From Bacteroides sp. (GTDB taxonomy: Bacteria; Bacteroidota; Bacteroidia; Bacteroidales; Muribaculaceae), in assembly GCA_014801985.1 (NCBI GenBank), contig JAAVDD010000028.1, forward strand, positions 1-47,272: a stretch of 47,272 bases of DNA. Direction: 5' to 3'. A program made the translations under genes and the position numbers. The notes under the pieces were generated by a model. It had not been told where the DNA came from and searched no databases. It was given only the letters and a program-made list of their open reading frames with translations. Of this stretch, positions 44,362 to 47,272 are shown one piece after another; the stretch's first letter is position 1, and each line of letters starts with the position of its first letter.

Positions 44362-44667
44362 TTACATATCTCCTGCAAGGAAATCGGAAGAGAACCATGT
44401 GATCAGGTCCCAGTCGTCGGGAGTGACGGAAAGCACTTCTCCGCGAGATACAAGGCGGACGGCGTTCCGCTTCTTCTCCTCTTCGGTCTGCTCTGCCCGC
44501 TGATACTTGGGTTCGATCTCCACGTTACCTTCTCCATCCTTTGCTCCCCATAGCCCGTCGGGGCCTTGGAAAAGTGTCAATGGTGTGGGGCCTTGGAAAT
44601 TCGGTGTAATCTCCGGTGTGGGTTTCGGCTTATATTGTCCCGGCTGATGTCTTCTTCTTTTCGGCAT
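44362..44667 (-). CDS. Small WG-repeat-like protein
   Basis: From the ATG at 44667 this is a 101-aa protein with a basic N-terminus (MPKRRRHQPGQYKPKP), one unit resembling a WG repeat (GLWGAKDGEGNVEIEPKYQ) and an acidic, tryptophan-containing end (DDWDLITWFSSDF). No signal peptide is seen, so it is probably cytoplasmic. A longer frame starts at 44709 but crosses the promoter. It has its own consensus promoter. Function unknown. Confidence 0.65.
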   Translation of the reverse strand: MPKRRRHQPGQYKPKPTPEITPNFQGPTPLTLFQGPDGLWGAKDGEGNVEIEPKYQRAEQTEEEKKRNAVRLVSRGEVLSVTPDDWDLITWFSSDFLAGDM

Positions 44668-44694
44668 AGTCCTCTGATTTATTATTAGCTGTGG

Positions 44695-44726
44695 CAAATA
44701 TAGAAACAATTTAGGATAAATTCAAA
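44695..44726 (-). promoter_or_regulatory. Promoter of the WG-repeat-like gene
   Basis: TTTG (44726-44723), 20 bp and TATATTTG (44702-44695) on the - strand match the consensus. It lies directly after the stop of the AAA/DUF4143 gene and fixes the start at 44667. Confidence 0.8.
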
Positions 44727-44729
44727 TTT

Positions 44730-46118
44730 TTATATTCCTCTATTATCTTGCAATAAAGCCGGCATCTGCGAGAGAGCATAAAGTGGACATATTATCACTT
44801 CTCGCTCCGCATCATCATCCAAACTATCAACATAACTGAATTCTCCAAAGTTTTCAAGTGAGCACCTCAAAGCCAGCTTGAGTTTCTTTTCACGCATAAA
44901 TATCCATAAACTTTTCATTCCTCCCCTCGTTCCCGCCTTAACCTCAATCGGAAGGATGTGCATATTGTGTTCGGAAACATAATCAACTTCTGCCAATGAA
45001 TTTTTTGCAGTGCGGGTCCAATAATACAGCTCATATCGCAAATTAGGTGTCTTATACTTTATCATCTCCAGACCTGCAATGAGTTCCCCCATTGGCCCCT
45101 TATTCACAAGATCAATATCATCCCCTGTCAAAATCAGGTTTGTAAGTTCACCCACATTACCACCCGATATATTCAGAAGCCTCATCATCAAACCACAATC
45201 AAGTAACAGGATTTTCCTGAAACTCCCATCACTTTCAGCCCCCAAAGGAATGCCATTGGCAGAGGTCTTAGTTACAGGCACACAAATACCTGCCAATATC
45301 AAGAGGTTAAGAGCTTTTTTGACTTCCTCCGTGCGATACTCTCCCACTTCCGAATAAGAGAACTTTTTTGAGCACTGCACGGCAGCACTTCTCAATGTTG
45401 ATCTCAGCAATTGCGGGTTGACACGTGATTTGTACTTTGGAAAATCATCTTCATATCCCAGGATAATATCATCCTGCAATTCCTGACATTGTATATAGTC
45501 GTGGGTCTCAACCCATTTAGCCACTACTTCCGGCATTCCGCCTACCAACATATAGGAGCGCAGCAATGCAACGAGCTTGGAGTGCAGAGGCACAGGAAGA
45601 GGATTATCGCAATTACAGCTATTACGGAATTTCATAAGGGCATCCTCCCCGTTTGCTTCAAGGAATTCATCGAACGACATAGGATACATAAACATCGAAT
45701 GAATCCGACCCGTCCCGAATGTCGGCAGTTCTGCCAATGCAAATTCCAAGAGCGAGCCGGCTGCAATGACATGAAGTTCGGGAAGGTCTTCTTTAAAAAA
45801 ACGCAATGACATTATCGCTTCCTGACAAAACTGTATTTCATCAAGGAACAATAAGGTTTCTCCTGGCCTAATATTTTGACCGGAAAGAGCCTCCATCTGG
45901 GATACTATTCTCCGGACATCCAGATTTCCTTTAAACAGCTCTTTGAATTCAGGATTACGTTCAAAATTTACCTCCACGAAACTTTCAAAGGATTCTCCTA
46001 AATGCCTAATGGCTGTTGATTTTCCGACTTGACGCGCGCCTCTAAGCAGAAGCGGCTTATGGTGTGGCCTTTCAGCCCATTCCTTCAAATATGAGTCTAT
46101 TATTCTTTGGCAATACAT
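44730..46118 (-). CDS. AAA (AAA_14) / DUF4143 ATP-binding protein
   Basis: This 462-aa protein has Walker A LLRGARQVGKSTAIRHLG (about 24-41), Walker B ETLLFLDEIQFC and the sensor region HVIAAGSLLEFAL; the DUF4143 domain (about 210-400) ends with EVDYVSEHNMHILPIEVKAG, a pattern resembling the nuclease-like end of this family (EVD...EVKAG). The family is very common in anaerobic Bacteroidetes and Firmicutes and of unknown function. It has a consensus promoter and, further upstream, three 33-bp repeats that share a core with the promoter region. Confidence 0.9.
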   Translation of the reverse strand: MYCQRIIDSYLKEWAERPHHKPLLLRGARQVGKSTAIRHLGESFESFVEVNFERNPEFKELFKGNLDVRRIVSQMEALSGQNIRPGETLLFLDEIQFCQEAIMSLRFFKEDLPELHVIAAGSLLEFALAELPTFGTGRIHSMFMYPMSFDEFLEANGEDALMKFRNSCNCDNPLPVPLHSKLVALLRSYMLVGGMPEVVAKWVETHDYIQCQELQDDIILGYEDDFPKYKSRVNPQLLRSTLRSAAVQCSKKFSYSEVGEYRTEEVKKALNLLILAGICVPVTKTSANGIPLGAESDGSFRKILLLDCGLMMRLLNISGGNVGELTNLILTGDDIDLVNKGPMGELIAGLEMIKYKTPNLRYELYYWTRTAKNSLAEVDYVSEHNMHILPIEVKAGTRGGMKSLWIFMREKKLKLALRCSLENFGEFSYVDSLDDDAEREVIICPLYALSQMPALLQDNRGI

Positions 46119-46137
46119 CTAAGCTTCATTTTGTTGA

Positions 46138-46168
46138 CAAAGTTAACTATTATTTCTTTGATTTACAA
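46138..46168 (-). promoter_or_regulatory. Promoter of the AAA/DUF4143 gene
   Basis: TTG (46168-46166), 20 bp and TAACTTTG (46145-46138) on the - strand match the consensus. The spacer contains CAAAGAAATAATAG, similar in reverse orientation to the CAAAGAAATAG core of the tandem repeats at 46186-46279. Confidence 0.8.
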
Positions 46169-46185
46169 TAATATTCAATAAAATA

Positions 46186-46279
46186 TGTAATTTTCCAAAG
46201 AAATAGATTGCACTTATTTGTAATTTTCCAAAGAAATAGATTGCACTTATTTGTAATTTTCCAAAGAAATAGATTGCAC
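46186..46279. repeat. Three tandem copies of a 33-bp unit upstream of the AAA/DUF4143 gene
   Basis: Units at 46186-46218, 46219-46251 and 46252-46279 (the last shortened) share TGTAATTTTCCAAAGAAATA and continue GATTGCACTTATT. There are no spacers, so it is not a CRISPR array. A related inverted copy covers the promoter at 46145-46168, so the region may bind a regulator, possibly the gene's own product. Confidence 0.85.
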
Positions 46280-46361
46280 CGGCTTGTAAATCCTCCAAGA
46301 TTTATCTTTCCATAAAACCTATCTTATACTCAGAACCACGCATAAGATAGGACACTTCGAA

Positions 46362-46402
46362 TTAGAAAAAGAAACAGCATCGGCATAAAAATACCGATGC
46401 TG
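46362..46402 (-). terminator. Rho-independent terminator of ffh
   Basis: CAGCATCGG (46375-46383) pairs with CCGATGCTG (46394-46402); on the - strand TTTCTTTTTCTAAT follows. It lies 22 bp after the ffh stop. Confidence 0.85.
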
Positions 46403-46424
46403 TAGTTTATTGCGGTTTTATTAT

Positions 46425-47272
46425 TTAGAAAGGCATCCTTCCTTTGCCACGCATCTGCTGCATAAGCTTCATAGGATTCTTCATGGTGGCGGTCATCTTC
46501 ATCACCTTACGCATATCCTCAAACTGCTTCAACAGTTTGTTGACATCCTGGATTGATGTGCCGGAACCCTTGGCTATGCGCTGACGGCGCGTACCCTTGA
46601 TTTCAGTCGGATTCTGACGCTCCCAGGGAGTCATGGAATTGATGATTGCCTCTATACCCTTGAACGCATCGTCGGGTATGTCGATTCCCTTCATCATCTT
46701 ACCCATACCTGGAATCATCGAGGCCAGATCTTTCAGATTACCCATCTTCTTGATCTGTTTTATCTGGTTCATGAAGTCGTCGAAGTCAAATTTATTCTTC
46801 TTGATCTTCTCTGCCACCTTGCGGGCCTCCTCCTGGTCGTAGACCTCAAGAGCCTTATTGGCAAGACCGACGATATCGCCCATGCCCAAGATTCGGTTGG
46901 CCATTCCATCGGGGTTGAACTCCATTATGTCGTCGACCTTCTCGCCTGTTCCAACAAACTTGATTGGCTTCGTCACAACAGAACGGATCGTGATCGCCGC
47001 ACCGCCTCGTGTGTCACCATCGAGCTTGGTAAGAATCACGCCGTCGAAATCAAGACGATCGTTAAAAGCCTTGGCAGTGTTCACCGCATCCTGACCCGTC
47101 ATTGAATCCACCACGAAGAGTGTCTCCTGAGGCTTGACAGCCTCCTTAATGGCGGCTATCTCATTCATCATCGCCTCATCCACGGCCAGACGGCCGGCGG
47201 TATCGATAATCACAAGGTCATTATGATTGGCCTTGGCCTCGGCGATTGCATTGAGCGCAATCTGAACAGGAT
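46425..47272 (-). CDS. ffh: Signal recognition particle protein Ffh, C-terminal part (partial)
   Basis: The frame continues to the right edge, so the N-terminal part is outside the window. The visible part has the GTPase motifs DTAGRL and TKLDGDTRGGAA, then the methionine-rich M domain that binds SRP RNA and signal peptides (RRQRIAKGSGTSIQDVNKLL, then KQFEDMRKVMKM to the end RGKGRMPF). It targets membrane proteins cotranslationally. Confidence 0.97.
   Translation of the reverse strand, partial: PVQIALNAIAEAKANHNDLVIIDTAGRLAVDEAMMNEIAAIKEAVKPQETLFVVDSMTGQDAVNTAKAFNDRLDFDGVILTKLDGDTRGGAAITIRSVVTKPIKFVGTGEKVDDIMEFNPDGMANRILGMGDIVGLANKALEVYDQEEARKVAEKIKKNKFDFDDFMNQIKQIKKMGNLKDLASMIPGMGKMMKGIDIPDDAFKGIEAIINSMTPWERQNPTEIKGTRRQRIAKGSGTSIQDVNKLLKQFEDMRKVMKMTATMKNPMKLMQQMRGKGRMPF

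Noticed and set aside
46186..46279. 33-bp tandem repeats as a CRISPR array
   Set aside because: The units are head to tail with no spacers and no cas genes are nearby.

Overview
The window looks like a chromosomal segment of a gut Bacteroidales bacterium, most probably of the Muribaculaceae. The grounds are a SusC/SusD polysaccharide locus, many lipoproteins, two large proteins with type IX-like C-terminal domains, AAA-ATPase/PD-(D/E)XK and AAA/DUF4143 families that are common in this order, and Bacteroidetes-type promoters (TTG, 20 bp, TAnnTTTG) at many gene starts. The family-level placement is inference. I saw no rRNA, tRNA, CRISPR array, IS element or prophage.

Region 1 (1-13200): the tail of an unknown + strand gene, then on the - strand a beta-glucan utilisation locus. 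Transcription runs from a membrane TPR/HTH regulator (13198-11465) to a GH16 lipoprotein, SusC, SusD, a surface glycan-binding lipoprotein, a GH5 and a GH3. GH16 probably cuts glucan at the surface, the binding lipoprotein and SusD capture it, SusC imports oligomers, and GH5 and GH3 finish degradation. Three phased GTTTAC-like repeats overlap the weak -33 region of the GH16 promoter and are candidate activator sites.

Region 2 (13270-19350, - strand): thrS-infC-rpmI-rplT translation operon with a clear promoter and terminator; a minimal MNT-type nucleotidyltransferase that overlaps the last 41 codons of a lost HEPN-like partner; and a large periplasmic TPR protein.

Region 3 (19380-31200): AAA-ATPase/PD-(D/E)XK protein, type II NADH dehydrogenase, double META-domain lipoprotein (+); S4-domain protein, Pth, L25 and an AddB-like nuclease (-); DNA polymerase III delta prime and a sugar nucleotidyltransferase (+). 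Gaps here carry GGTTAT-rich low-complexity arrays that in three genes of the window begin exactly at the TAG stop codon.

Region 4 (31220-43540): an outer-membrane pair (lipoprotein plus DUF5723-like protein), an internally deleted second copy of the AAA-ATPase/PD-(D/E)XK gene, and two very large secreted proteins (1650 and 1088 aa), with InlB-like/LRR_5 modules and type IX-like C-terminal domains, in one operon.

Region 5 (43540-47272): an unusual, apparently non-coding, strongly base-paired segment of about 310 nt bordered by 11-bp direct repeats, upstream of the LRR protein; this is the best candidate here for something undescribed. It is followed by a short broken ORF, a small WG-repeat-like protein, an AAA/DUF4143 ATPase preceded by three 33-bp tandem repeats, and the C-terminal part of ffh, cut by the window edge.

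All function calls come from reading the translated sequence and remembered family features; no database search was run.
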